From positions 1 through 18,394 of the forward strand of contig JAKISE010000068.1 in NCBI GenBank assembly GCA_021648745.1: a stretch of 18,394 nucleotides of DNA, written 5' to 3'. Of this stretch, positions 7,501-16,312 are shown in pieces (positions within the stretch are counted from its first letter, which is position 1; each line of letters starts with the position of its first letter). Under the pieces are notes generated by a model. That model did no database searches and was not told the DNA's origin. It was given only the letters and a program-made list of their open reading frames with translations. This DNA comes from Cyclobacteriaceae bacterium. Lineage in GTDB: Bacteria > Bacteroidota > Bacteroidia > Cytophagales > Cyclobacteriaceae. Both the position numbers and the translations under genes were made by a program.

Positions 7501-10500
7501 TTGACGGAAGAAATAAAGCATAAAAAACTCAAGTTTCTCTTTAATCCATTAAAGAGACCACTGCCCTATGTGGGATTAATTATTGCAACTGTGCTTATAA
7601 TTTTCCAGCAGACCATTCGAAATTATGTCTCAGACACGATTGGGGACATACTTGTTAATTCGATGAAAGAAGCAACAGATGGGGTTTATAAAACATCCTA
7701 TGACTTAGTTCGATTTGATATTATCTCTAAAGAATTAAGGATAAGCAATTTAAAAATTGAACTAGATACTACTGTAATATCAAAAGAAGATTATCTATTA
7801 GAACGACCGAATTTAATAGATGTACATACACCTATAATAATTGTAAAGCTTCGGTCAATCCTACCCCTGCTTCTTAATAAGCAGTTATACATAAGTTTTG
7901 TGGGAGCTAAAGAACCAAAATTTAGCCTTGTAAAGAGCTTACATAGTAGTGTTGAAAAAGAGGCCACAAAAAACAGCCAAGAAGACTTTAGAGACGTAAT
8001 AAGCACCTATTTTTCGGCACTTGAGGTAGATAGTTTTAGAGTTGAGAAAGGTGCATTTAGCATTTCAACACACGCAGAGGACGAAACTGAATTAAATGTT
8101 ATCCATATTGGCGAGTTTACCACTATGTTAAAGGATTTTAGGTTAGACTCACTTAGCCCTTCACTTTTGCTTAAGGGTATAAGAGCAAAAAGTTTTGAAC
8201 TAGAAGTAATTGAGCAAAATGTTAACTTACCAGAATTGAACCAACGTATCCACTTTAACCGGTTATCACTTTCAACTACTGATTCCACTTTTGTTATAGA
8301 CAGTCTTGAAATAAGTAGTATTGATAAAAATGCAGGGAAATCAAACACAGACTTAAGTGTTAAAAAACTGGAAATTCTAGGTTTTAACTTTGGTAAAGCA
8401 CTAAAACATAACAGTATATCAATAGAAAAAATAAATATTGTTGAGCCAAAAATAAAGTTTGAAAAGCTCGACTTTGGAAAACATAAAGCAAGCAAAAAAC
8501 AGAAGAAGGAAGACTTTTATGATTACTTTAATCAACTTGAGGTAGGAGAAATAAAACTTTTCAATGGCTCATTAAATTATAAGGCAGAGCGAATAGGTAA
8601 CGTTGATGATTTTTCAATTGCAATATCAAACTATAGCATAAGTACAGAAGATTGGAAGAGCAAAAAGCCAATTTCAAATTTTAAACTTAACCTTTTAAAT
8701 GCCTCTGGTATTTCACAAGAACTACCAGATAGCATTCATTTAGCTACTGTTAAGTCAATAGTTTATGATGGAAATCAGAATCGACTTCGTTTGCGTAAAC
8801 TATATATTAAACCTATTTCAGGAAGAAATAGCTACAGAACTCTAAAATCAAGACATACTAACTTTAGTGCTTATTCCAGCATAAACTCAATTGAGCTCAC
8901 CAAGTTTATACCTGAGGATTTAGTGCTAAGAGACAATCTTGAAATTGACTCTCTTATTATTGACAAACCAACAAGCTCTATTGTTCAATACCCAGCAATG
9001 GTATTTGCGAGAAAGGAAGGTGAGAAGAAGGATCTTAAATTCACAATTAACCATATTATAGCCAATAATGGATCGCTCAAATTGAGGGCTTATAAAAATA
9101 AAACTAATCAAATATCGAATTTGAATGGCCTCTACATTAGCTCATCAACTATTACAGAGGCAACATCCTTAAAAAACCTACCCACATATTTCAAATTATT
9201 AGTATCTAATGGAAGCACTCAAGTAAACAATATTGGACACACAGCCACTTTTAAAGGACTAAAATTTGACCAATTCAATTCTATTTTTGTAGAAGAAGCT
9301 ACATTAAAACCAGACAGCTCTACCCTTCCATACAATCAAGTTTATGCAAATATGAACGATGTATTAATTGAGGGGCTTGACTTAGAAAAACTGCAACAGC
9401 AACACGTAAACATCGATTCTATCACTATCGGTGAGCTAACCCTTAATAATGATTTTACTAGACAAAAAATTGAAAAAAGCAATAAGGTTAATAAAAATTC
9501 TTTAGATGGGATTTCGATTGGAAAACTTAGTATAAAAACAGCAAACCTAAATAACAAGCAAACAAACTCTACATTAAAGATTATTGACGCTAGTATTAGA
9601 GTAGAGAATATTCATATTGACTCGCTTCAGTTTAAAGAAAAACAACTTATTACGTTTAATAATTCATTGTTAATTGCAAACAAACTGGCCTTTTCCACAC
9701 TAGAAAACAAGGTAAAACTTACCGCTAAAAACGCTAATTATAACGAAGCAGATTCTACATTTAGCGTTGAGGACATCCATTTTACCTCACCTGAAAAAGG
9801 GGCAGACATAAGCCTGAATGCAGTTAGAATAACCGGACTAAACAAGGACAAATTAATTCTAAAAAAGGAGCTAGAGATTAGCAAGTTAGAGCTTATTTAT
9901 CCAAACATTATATTAAAAACCAAGGAAAAAATCGATAGTGTTACGAGCACGTTTAGCCTACAAAACCTAGTTCTCAACAAGGGAGTAGAAAAAATAAAAT
10001 TGGATACGCTAAAAATTATTGATGGCCATAGTACTATTAATTTACCCAAAGCCAAAATACTTCGTTTAGGATCTTTTAAAGGAATTGTCACCAATTATAA
10101 GTTAGACAAAACGACTACCTTTTTCGATGCATTAAATAATTTTAAAGGGGTTTTTGAGTTTAGCGACATCTACCTAAGAGGATTAACCGATACACTAACA
10201 GTCGCTAAAATCCACCTTAACACTTATCAAAGCTTTATTTGGACTGATTCTATTCATTTTAATGCGAAGCTAAAAAAGAATAACATTCGTATTCAATCAC
10301 CAGGAATAGCTATTGATCATATTAACATCCCAAAATTACTTGAAAGCAAGGTAAGTGTTTCGCGAATTTCTACCCGTAATAATTTTGTAACCTTAACGCA
10401 AACAGATACTTCCAAAAATACAACGCCCTTCAAAATACCAGAAATATATCCTACCATAGATATAGAAATTGGAGATATTAACTTTGTAAACACAGGGTTT

Positions 10501-11745
10501 AAATACAACAAAATTGACGAAAAGAAACACTTACTTGCTCACCTTAAATTTGACATAAAATTAGATAGTTTAGAAGCTATAAAGGGGGCTAGATTTCACT
10601 TAGCAACCAATACTGTGGATTCTAGATTTAGGGTATATGACTTTTCTTTCGATTTGCCGGACAGCCTTAATACTATTGGATTTGATACACTTTTGGTATC
10701 AAGTAGAAAGTCACAAATAGACCTTACGAACTTCGCTCTTACGGCTCGATACCCAAAGTATGAGTATGGCAATCAGGTGGGCAGCCAAGTGGATTGGAAG
10801 GACTTGCTCTTTAAACAAGTAAAGGTTGAAAATATTGATTTTGTAGAGCTAATTGAAGATAAGGCTTTAAAGTGTCAAAAAATTACACTAGATAATGGAC
10901 ACCTGAAACTCTTTAAGGATAAGCAACTTCCATTTCCGAAAGATCGGGTTGTACCTATCCTGCAAGAACGTGTAAAAGGATTAAAAATGCCATTAAAGAT
11001 TGACTCGATTGAAATTAAGAATTTCGATATCTATCAATCTACCCTGCAATCTACTGGTTTGCAAGAGGGTGGAATTACCTTTATGAACACCGATGGCCTT
11101 ATTACTAATGTAACCAATGATAGCCTTAGACTAAGGAATAATAAAATTTTAAGTGTTACTGCAAACACAAAAATTATGGGTTCAGGCAACCTGTTTGCCG
11201 AGTTTAATTTTGATATGCTCGATAAGGACAACCTATTCTTTTTTGATGCTCGCTTAGGCCCAATGGATGCTAAAGCGTTTAATAATATTTTGGAGGCTGC
11301 TGCTTTTGTAAAAGTAAAAAGTGGTGAAGTTCGATCGCTTAACTTACATGCAACCGGTAATAAGAAATATGCCTATGGCGACATGTCGTTTATATACAAC
11401 GACCTTAAAATAGAAACTATTAACAAAAAAACACTGGAAACGAAAGGGATGGGCAAAGTTATTAAGACCTTTTTTGCCAATGCCTTTGTGGTAAAAAAGA
11501 ACAATTCAAGAATTAAATTTATCTCTCGTAGGGGTGGCATGTACTACGAAAGAGACATTAGCCGAATAACATTGGACTACATGGCAAAAACTGCCATTAG
11601 TGGCCTTGTAAGCAGTATCGGAGCCAAAAGTAATAATAAGCAAATCAAGCAAATTGCGAAAGACAATAAAGCCGCACGTGATCGTGAGCTAAAACAAGAA
11701 AAGGAGCGTAAGAAAGCGGCTAAAAAGGAAGCCAAAAAGAAGTAA
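7501..11745 (+). CDS. Giant AsmA-like envelope protein (TTG start)
   Basis: A 1414-residue protein with a short basic N-terminus, one membrane anchor at about residues 21-38 (PYVGLIIATVLIIFQQ) and a very long beta-rich region built of recurring units such as VGEIKLFNGSLNY, ISIGKLSIKTANL and IKLDTLKIIDGHS. The C-terminal part (about 1240-1360) resembles the AsmA C-terminal region, and the tail from about 1380 is Lys/Glu/Ala-rich. This is the plan of AsmA/DUF748/TamB-like proteins, anchored in the inner membrane with a long periplasmic groove that in studied relatives carries lipids to the outer membrane. The start is TTG at 7501: an in-frame TAA lies at 7489-7491, and the next Met (residue 55) would lose the anchor. 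It overlaps the phosphoesterase gene by one base. Family membership is by pattern, not by search. Confidence 0.75.
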   Translation: MTEEIKHKKLKFLFNPLKRPLPYVGLIIATVLIIFQQTIRNYVSDTIGDILVNSMKEATDGVYKTSYDLVRFDIISKELRISNLKIELDTTVISKEDYLLERPNLIDVHTPIIIVKLRSILPLLLNKQLYISFVGAKEPKFSLVKSLHSSVEKEATKNSQEDFRDVISTYFSALEVDSFRVEKGAFSISTHAEDETELNVIHIGEFTTMLKDFRLDSLSPSLLLKGIRAKSFELEVIEQNVNLPELNQRIHFNRLSLSTTDSTFVIDSLEISSIDKNAGKSNTDLSVKKLEILGFNFGKALKHNSISIEKINIVEPKIKFEKLDFGKHKASKKQKKEDFYDYFNQLEVGEIKLFNGSLNYKAERIGNVDDFSIAISNYSISTEDWKSKKPISNFKLNLLNASGISQELPDSIHLATVKSIVYDGNQNRLRLRKLYIKPISGRNSYRTLKSRHTNFSAYSSINSIELTKFIPEDLVLRDNLEIDSLIIDKPTSSIVQYPAMVFARKEGEKKDLKFTINHIIANNGSLKLRAYKNKTNQISNLNGLYISSSTITEATSLKNLPTYFKLLVSNGSTQVNNIGHTATFKGLKFDQFNSIFVEEATLKPDSSTLPYNQVYANMNDVLIEGLDLEKLQQQHVNIDSITIGELTLNNDFTRQKIEKSNKVNKNSLDGISIGKLSIKTANLNNKQTNSTLKIIDASIRVENIHIDSLQFKEKQLITFNNSLLIANKLAFSTLENKVKLTAKNANYNEADSTFSVEDIHFTSPEKGADISLNAVRITGLNKDKLILKKELEISKLELIYPNIILKTKEKIDSVTSTFSLQNLVLNKGVEKIKLDTLKIIDGHSTINLPKAKILRLGSFKGIVTNYKLDKTTTFFDALNNFKGVFEFSDIYLRGLTDTLTVAKIHLNTYQSFIWTDSIHFNAKLKKNNIRIQSPGIAIDHINIPKLLESKVSVSRISTRNNFVTLTQTDTSKNTTPFKIPEIYPTIDIEIGDINFVNTGFKYNKIDEKKHLLAHLKFDIKLDSLEAIKGARFHLATNTVDSRFRVYDFSFDLPDSLNTIGFDTLLVSSRKSQIDLTNFALTARYPKYEYGNQVGSQVDWKDLLFKQVKVENIDFVELIEDKALKCQKITLDNGHLKLFKDKQLPFPKDRVVPILQERVKGLKMPLKIDSIEIKNFDIYQSTLQSTGLQEGGITFMNTDGLITNVTNDSLRLRNNKILSVTANTKIMGSGNLFAEFNFDMLDKDNLFFFDARLGPMDAKAFNNILEAAAFVKVKSGEVRSLNLHATGNKKYAYGDMSFIYNDLKIETINKKTLETKGMGKVIKTFFANAFVVKKNNSRIKFISRRGGMYYERDISRITLDYMAKTAISGLVSSIGAKSNNKQIKQIAKDNKAARDRELKQEKERKKAAKKEAKKK

Positions 11746-12254
11746 TGAAAATTGGCATCCTCTCTGATACACACGGCTGGTTAGATGAACGAATCTTGCA
11801 TCATTTTAAAGATTGTGATGAAATATGGCATGCCGGTGATGTTGGCGATATGTTAGTTATAGATGAACTAAGCGCCTTTAAACCTATTATTGGTGTTTAT
11901 GGCAATATTGATAGTCATCAAATAAGAACTGTATTTCCTGAATTTAAAATGATTAAAAGAGAGGGCGTAAACATATTAATTACGCATATTGCAGGAACCC
12001 CTAAACATTATAATAAGGCTGTTAAAGACAAATTGAAGGAAGTAATTCCTAATATGTTAGTATGCGGCCACTCGCATATATTAAAAGTAATGGCAGATAA
12101 ACAAAATTATAATATGTTATACGTTAATCCTGGTGCTGCTGGTAAGCACGGATTTCATAAAATAAGAACCATTATACGATTTGAGATTAATCAGGGTAAA
12201 ATTGAACATATGGAAGTAATCGAATTAGGAAAGCGCAGCGCTATAAATCCTTGA
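11745..12254 (+). CDS. YfcE/MJ0936-like metallophosphoesterase
   Basis: A 169-residue calcineurin-like phosphoesterase. The metal-binding motifs are complete: D8-x-H10 in SDTHG, G31-D32, the GNxD motif at N54/D56, H81 and the GHSH motif H109/H111. Family members hydrolyse phosphodiesters in vitro; the natural substrate is unknown. It starts within the stop codon of the AsmA-like gene (TAATG), so translation is probably coupled. Its 3' end overlaps the opposing response regulator gene by 14 bp. Confidence 0.9.
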   Translation: MKIGILSDTHGWLDERILHHFKDCDEIWHAGDVGDMLVIDELSAFKPIIGVYGNIDSHQIRTVFPEFKMIKREGVNILITHIAGTPKHYNKAVKDKLKEVIPNMLVCGHSHILKVMADKQNYNMLYVNPGAAGKHGFHKIRTIIRFEINQGKIEHMEVIELGKRSAINP

Positions 12255-12630
12255 TGGCTTCAGCAATGGCCAGCTCGATTTCTTGCATTTCGAAAGGCTT
12301 TGTAAAAAATTTGTGGATAAGCTGAGTATTTAGAGCTTCTTCAATTTCATCGTTAAAATCAAAACCAGTTAAAATAAAATAGGCAATATTAGCATAAATA
12401 CTTTTAGCCTTTTTTATAAACTCTACCCCATTCATAAGTGGCATTCGCATATCGCTTATCACCACAATTATTTCATTAGAATGACCTTCCAATTTGGCAA
12501 GGCCTTCTGAACCAGAAAGAGCGGTTAATACACGGTAATTTCGCTCAAACATCTTTTCGAAGATAAACAAATTAGATTCTTCGTCATCTACATAAAGAAT
12601 CATAATATTTGAAGGAATGGACTTTGTCAT
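12241..12630 (-). CDS. Single-domain response regulator (receiver only)
   Basis: A 129-residue CheY-type receiver with no output domain. Acidic pocket D15/D16, phosphoacceptor D60 (in VVISDMRMP), T88 and K111 (in FFTKPF) are all present. It follows the histidine kinase by 5 nt and is probably its partner or a feedback or relay component. With no DNA-binding domain, output must come through protein contacts or a further phosphotransfer. Its stop lies inside the 3' end of the convergent phosphoesterase gene. Confidence 0.93.
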   Translation of the reverse strand: MTKSIPSNIMILYVDDEESNLFIFEKMFERNYRVLTALSGSEGLAKLEGHSNEIIVVISDMRMPLMNGVEFIKKAKSIYANIAYFILTGFDFNDEIEEALNTQLIHKFFTKPFEMQEIELAIAEAIKDL

Positions 12631-12635
12631 AACGG

Positions 12636-14813
12636 TTATTGTACTGGAAAGATAAGAATAAATTCTGTACCCTTACCTATTTCGGAGCTAACATCTACTC
12701 TACCTCCATGTTCTTCCATTATTGAATAGGTAATTGATAGCCCTAAACCAGTTCCTTTGCCAACTTCTTTAGTTGTAAAAAAAGGGTCGCCAATTTTGGA
12801 AAGGTCTTCTTTTAATATGCCCATGCCTGTATCTTTAATAGATAGGTAGAAATATTTTTCTTTAAGGTAGGTAGAAATGCTAATTTTGCCTTGTTCTTCA
12901 ATGGCTTGTTCAGCATTAGACAGTACATTTAAAATGGCTTGGTGCAATTTCCCTTCACTTCCTGATAAAATTGCGCTACCTAGTGAAAAGCTCTTTTCAA
13001 CTTCAATTTTGTGCTTTAATTTGTTATGCAATATGGTAAGGCAATTATCAACAATTAGGTGAATATCACAAGGTTCATCTAACTTTCCTGTTTTTCTACT
13101 AAAGTGGCTTAAGCTTTTTACGATGTTAGCAGCCCTCTTCACTCCCTCTTCTATTATATCGAAAAAAGGTTTGGCATCTGCCTCTTTGGGTAAATTTTTT
13201 AAGCCTTGAATACCTCCATTTATAAAATTTAAAGGATTATTTATCTCATGCCCAACACCAGCAAGCAATATTCCTAACGATGCCATTTTATCAGCTTGAA
13301 AAAGTTGTTTTTGTGTTTTTTCTAAATTGAGAAGGGTCTCTTTAAGTACTTTATGCTGCTCCTTAAGTTGATAATTACTAGCAACCAGAGCCTTGTTTGT
13401 GTCCGTAAGCTCTTCCGTTCTGGTTTTAACTAATTCTTCAAGGTTTTCAGTATATTTATTTAACTCTTTCTGAGCTTTTTTTAACTCTGTAACATCATGA
13501 CCAAAGCCCACTATTTCTTTCTTATTTCCGCTTTCGTCTAAAAGAGTAAGCGTATTCCAAGATATAACCCTTTCTACCCCATCCTTTCGTACAAATGTCA
13601 TTTCGTAATTATGCACGTCTTCTTTTTCAACTTCTTTGAGCAACTTAATTACTTGATTATAATACCCACTAGGGTATAGTGTCTTCCACCACTCTTTACC
13701 TACAATTTCACTTTCTTTGTACAAAACTGTATTAAGGGTGGTTGGGTTTGCAAACCGACAAATACCGGCAGCATCTACCCCAACAATCATTGAAGGAGAC
13801 CCACGAATTATTCTATCAGCATACATTCTCTCTTTATTTAGTGCAGTAGAATGAGCAACATCTTTTTCCTTTAAATATCTAAAACCAAAAATTGTTACTA
13901 AAACTAGAGCCACATATATTAATAGAATAAACTGAATTCTACTTAAAAATCTGCTTGTAAGTACACCTTTGTTTACTGAAACCAGCAAATATTGATTAAA
14001 TAATCCAGGTGCAGTTTTAACCCCTAATACTTTAAACCCCTCCAACAAGTTATAACTACTAAATTTAACAGCATTATTTTCTAATTTATGGAATAATGTG
14101 TCAACATATAAAGAAGCGTCCTTGCCTAACCATTTATTATAGTCCTTTTCATCTAATGGGTAATATAATTGGGTAGTATTAAAATCAGCATCAACCATAT
14201 GAACTCGAAACTCCTGATTTATATTAAACTTTTCAAGAGTTTTAATTAGTTCATTATAATCAACTGTGGAGGTGATAAGTGCTATAACATTATCATACTT
14301 GTTGGTAAGAGGTAGTCTAATGGGCAATACCCACTCACCAAAAGGTTCGAAAAAGTAGGCTTCGCCAATAACCATGTTTTTTGATTTTTTTGCGAGCAAA
14401 AATGACCTTTTTGATTTTCCCGAACCCATAAGGTTTGGGTTAGCTACTCTATCTTTATTTCCTGTAAATGTAGTCAGGTACCCTGTTGTATCTGCTAATC
14501 CAAATGCTGTTAGCTCAGTATAATAGGTTATATATCTATTTGCAGACTTTAATCGTAAAGAATCTTGATGGGGACCTTTTATATCTAATAACCTGTACCC
14601 TACGCTTGATACACTCATTTCCCAGTGATAAAACGACTGCTTAAAATATGTATCTAACAGCAAAGCAGTATTAGTTAATTCTGAAAATAATCGTTCCTGA
14701 GTATCTCGGTAAACCCAATCACTAATTATTAATCCAAGAATGGTTAGAACCGCAATTGTTCCAATTTGAACTTGTTGAAGGATAGAACCCCAGTAATTTC
14801 GATTTAAGGGCAT
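12636..14813 (-). CDS. Membrane sensor histidine kinase with PAS domain
   Basis: 725 residues from the ATG at 14813; a GTG at 14831 would add six residues. In order: membrane helix (about 14-34); a periplasmic sensor region of about 255 residues, possibly Cache-like; second helix (about 292-314); PAS/PAC (about 335-445, ending VGFGHDVTEL); a coiled coil (about 445-510); HisKA with phospho-acceptor H522 in GVGHEINNPLNF; and an HATPase with N-box N629/N633, G1 DTGMG (661-665) and G2 GKGTGLGLS (685-693). All catalytic motifs are intact. It autophosphorylates in response to an unknown envelope signal and should pass phosphate to the receiver protein encoded 5 nt downstream. Confidence 0.93.
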   Translation of the reverse strand: MPLNRNYWGSILQQVQIGTIAVLTILGLIISDWVYRDTQERLFSELTNTALLLDTYFKQSFYHWEMSVSSVGYRLLDIKGPHQDSLRLKSANRYITYYTELTAFGLADTTGYLTTFTGNKDRVANPNLMGSGKSKRSFLLAKKSKNMVIGEAYFFEPFGEWVLPIRLPLTNKYDNVIALITSTVDYNELIKTLEKFNINQEFRVHMVDADFNTTQLYYPLDEKDYNKWLGKDASLYVDTLFHKLENNAVKFSSYNLLEGFKVLGVKTAPGLFNQYLLVSVNKGVLTSRFLSRIQFILLIYVALVLVTIFGFRYLKEKDVAHSTALNKERMYADRIIRGSPSMIVGVDAAGICRFANPTTLNTVLYKESEIVGKEWWKTLYPSGYYNQVIKLLKEVEKEDVHNYEMTFVRKDGVERVISWNTLTLLDESGNKKEIVGFGHDVTELKKAQKELNKYTENLEELVKTRTEELTDTNKALVASNYQLKEQHKVLKETLLNLEKTQKQLFQADKMASLGILLAGVGHEINNPLNFINGGIQGLKNLPKEADAKPFFDIIEEGVKRAANIVKSLSHFSRKTGKLDEPCDIHLIVDNCLTILHNKLKHKIEVEKSFSLGSAILSGSEGKLHQAILNVLSNAEQAIEEQGKISISTYLKEKYFYLSIKDTGMGILKEDLSKIGDPFFTTKEVGKGTGLGLSITYSIMEEHGGRVDVSSEIGKGTEFILIFPVQ

Positions 14814-14946
14814 AGGTTTACATTTAGACACATAACCTAAATATAATAAAAATACTTATCTATTTTCATAGAGGTTTTGCAATAAGAACATTAATATACT
14901 AAACCACATCAACGATATGCCTACTCAGGTCCCATTTGAGTTCTGT

Positions 14947-15840
14947 TTACTTATTTTGATAATCAATTTGCCCATACTTTCCTGCATAATAATCGGTGTT
15001 GGCTTGAGCTATTTCTGCTTGGGAGTTCATTACATAAGGGCCGCCAAATGCAATTGTTTCAGTATAAGGTTCTCCACCAAATATGATAATGTCTATGCGT
15101 TCATCGCTTTTATTTTCAATTATAATATCATCTCCCTCCTTATCGAATATGAGCATCTCATTGGCTGGAATACCCGTACCATTTACAACCGCTTGCCCCC
15201 TTAGTAACACCACTGCCGATTCTTGACTATCGTTAATACTTAGGGTATGAGAACTACCTGCATTCAAACTTAAATGATATAAAAACAATTTGGAGTAAGT
15301 TGGAATCTTAGATTCAATACGTCCTAGCCTACCAACGAGTACTTTAATTTCCCCTTTATTATCATCAAGAATAATTTCAGGAATGTCTTCCTCTTGAATG
15401 GCCATGTACCCGGGTTTCTCCGCTTTGTTAATAGCTGGTAAATTAATCCAGAATTGCATACCTAACTGCTCTGAAATATCGTTGCCTTTCTTCGGGTGAA
15501 TTACCTCATCATGAATAATGCCATTACCAGCTTTCATCCACTGTATTCCACCACCTTTCACGATGCCATGATTTCCAGCACTATCAAAATGCTCAACAGT
15601 ACCTTTTATAATATATGAAAGGGTAGCAATACCTCGATGTGGGTGAGCAAAGCTGCCTTGTGGAATTTTGTCCACTTCTTGTTGCAACCAATCTGTTTCA
15701 AATGCTGTAAAGGGCACTTGATCAATAAAAGTGAAGTGACCTACAGTATCCACAAACCGATTAGGCAAGCTACGTACAATCGACATGAAGTTAATTTTTT
15801 CAGGTTTACCTGAGTATTGAAATATTATTTTCTTTTTCAT
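14947..15840 (-). CDS. Pirin family protein
   Basis: A 297-residue bicupin. The N-terminal cupin has the pirin metal site: H66 and H68 in HPHRG, H110 and E112 in IIHDEV, with the same spacing as the four metal ligands of human pirin. Pirins are iron-binding proteins; some bacterial relatives have quercetinase activity and others affect stress responses. Cytoplasmic, with no signal peptide. It lies downstream of the Crp/Fnr gene in the same direction, but an IS110-family element now separates the two, so it may depend on a promoter in the 70 bp left before the element or on read-through. Confidence 0.9.
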   Translation of the reverse strand: MKKKIIFQYSGKPEKINFMSIVRSLPNRFVDTVGHFTFIDQVPFTAFETDWLQQEVDKIPQGSFAHPHRGIATLSYIIKGTVEHFDSAGNHGIVKGGGIQWMKAGNGIIHDEVIHPKKGNDISEQLGMQFWINLPAINKAEKPGYMAIQEEDIPEIILDDNKGEIKVLVGRLGRIESKIPTYSKLFLYHLSLNAGSSHTLSINDSQESAVVLLRGQAVVNGTGIPANEMLIFDKEGDDIIIENKSDERIDIIIFGGEPYTETIAFGGPYVMNSQAEIAQANTDYYAGKYGQIDYQNK

Positions 15841-15890
15841 CTGTTTATATTTTGTTCATATCTTTTTATTTGTTTCTAAAAGCAGGTTTC

Positions 15891-15954
15891 AACGCTAAGT
15901 AAATCAAAATTTCATCTACATGCTCTATGGCAATACTCTTGTGTGCTTAGCGTT
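15891..15954. repeat. 9-bp inverted repeat across IS boundary
   Basis: AACGCTAAG (15891-15899) and CTTAGCGTT (15946-15954) are perfect complements 46 nt apart. The left arm lies outside and the right arm inside the proposed IS end. Either it is chance, or the boundary sits further out than the 11-bp repeat suggests. Confidence 0.4.
15911..15921. repeat. 11-bp direct repeat, IS 3' end copy
   Basis: TTCATCTACAT, identical to 17498-17508. It marks the proposed junction of the 3' end of the element with the pirin upstream region. Confidence 0.55.
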
Positions 15955-16025
15955 TGTTGTCAGTTTCATAATCGGGGTTTCCTAAACTTATAGGATTTTT
16001 CAACCTCCAGTAAAAATCGACCTTT

Positions 16026-16307
16026 TTATGCTGCTTCTTTTTTTAATTCTACTTTAGCTCCTAATTCAGTCAGTTTCTTAATGTACCTGTCTATTTGTTT
16101 ATCTTTCTTCAAATTCTGCAAGTATTCATATCCAAGCTCTTTATACGCTGTTTTGTCTTTTAATATAAAATAGGCGGCTATCAGGATCTTATGTCCTACT
16201 GCTATTAAAGCCTTTTTCTTACCTCTTCGTACTACTAAACTATCATACTTGCCTCTTAAATACGTTCCTTTTGTTCTTGTTGCTGCCCAAGCACATTGCA
16301 CTAGCAA
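16026..16307 (-). pseudogene. IS110 transposase, 3' part in the -1 frame
   Basis: A 93-codon open frame encoding the C-terminal part of the IS110 transposase (LVQCAWAATRTKGTYLRGKY, KKALIAVGHKILIAAYFIL), the region after the Transposase_20 domain. There is no start codon of its own other than TTG. It joins to the upstream frame by a one-base slip on the A run at 16346-16354, giving a 416-residue product. Without that slip it is untranslated. Confidence 0.8.
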
Positions 16308-16312
16308 GGTCT

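Noticed and set aside
14917..15204. 95-codon plus-strand open frame antisense to pirin
   Set aside because: It overlaps the 3' half of a gene with intact pirin motifs and resembles no family.
15891..15954. The 9-bp inverted repeat as a bridge RNA of the IS1111 type in the 3' end
   Set aside because: One arm falls outside the repeat-defined boundary and the 3' end is short, whereas the 5' end is longer and carries the end-matching segments.
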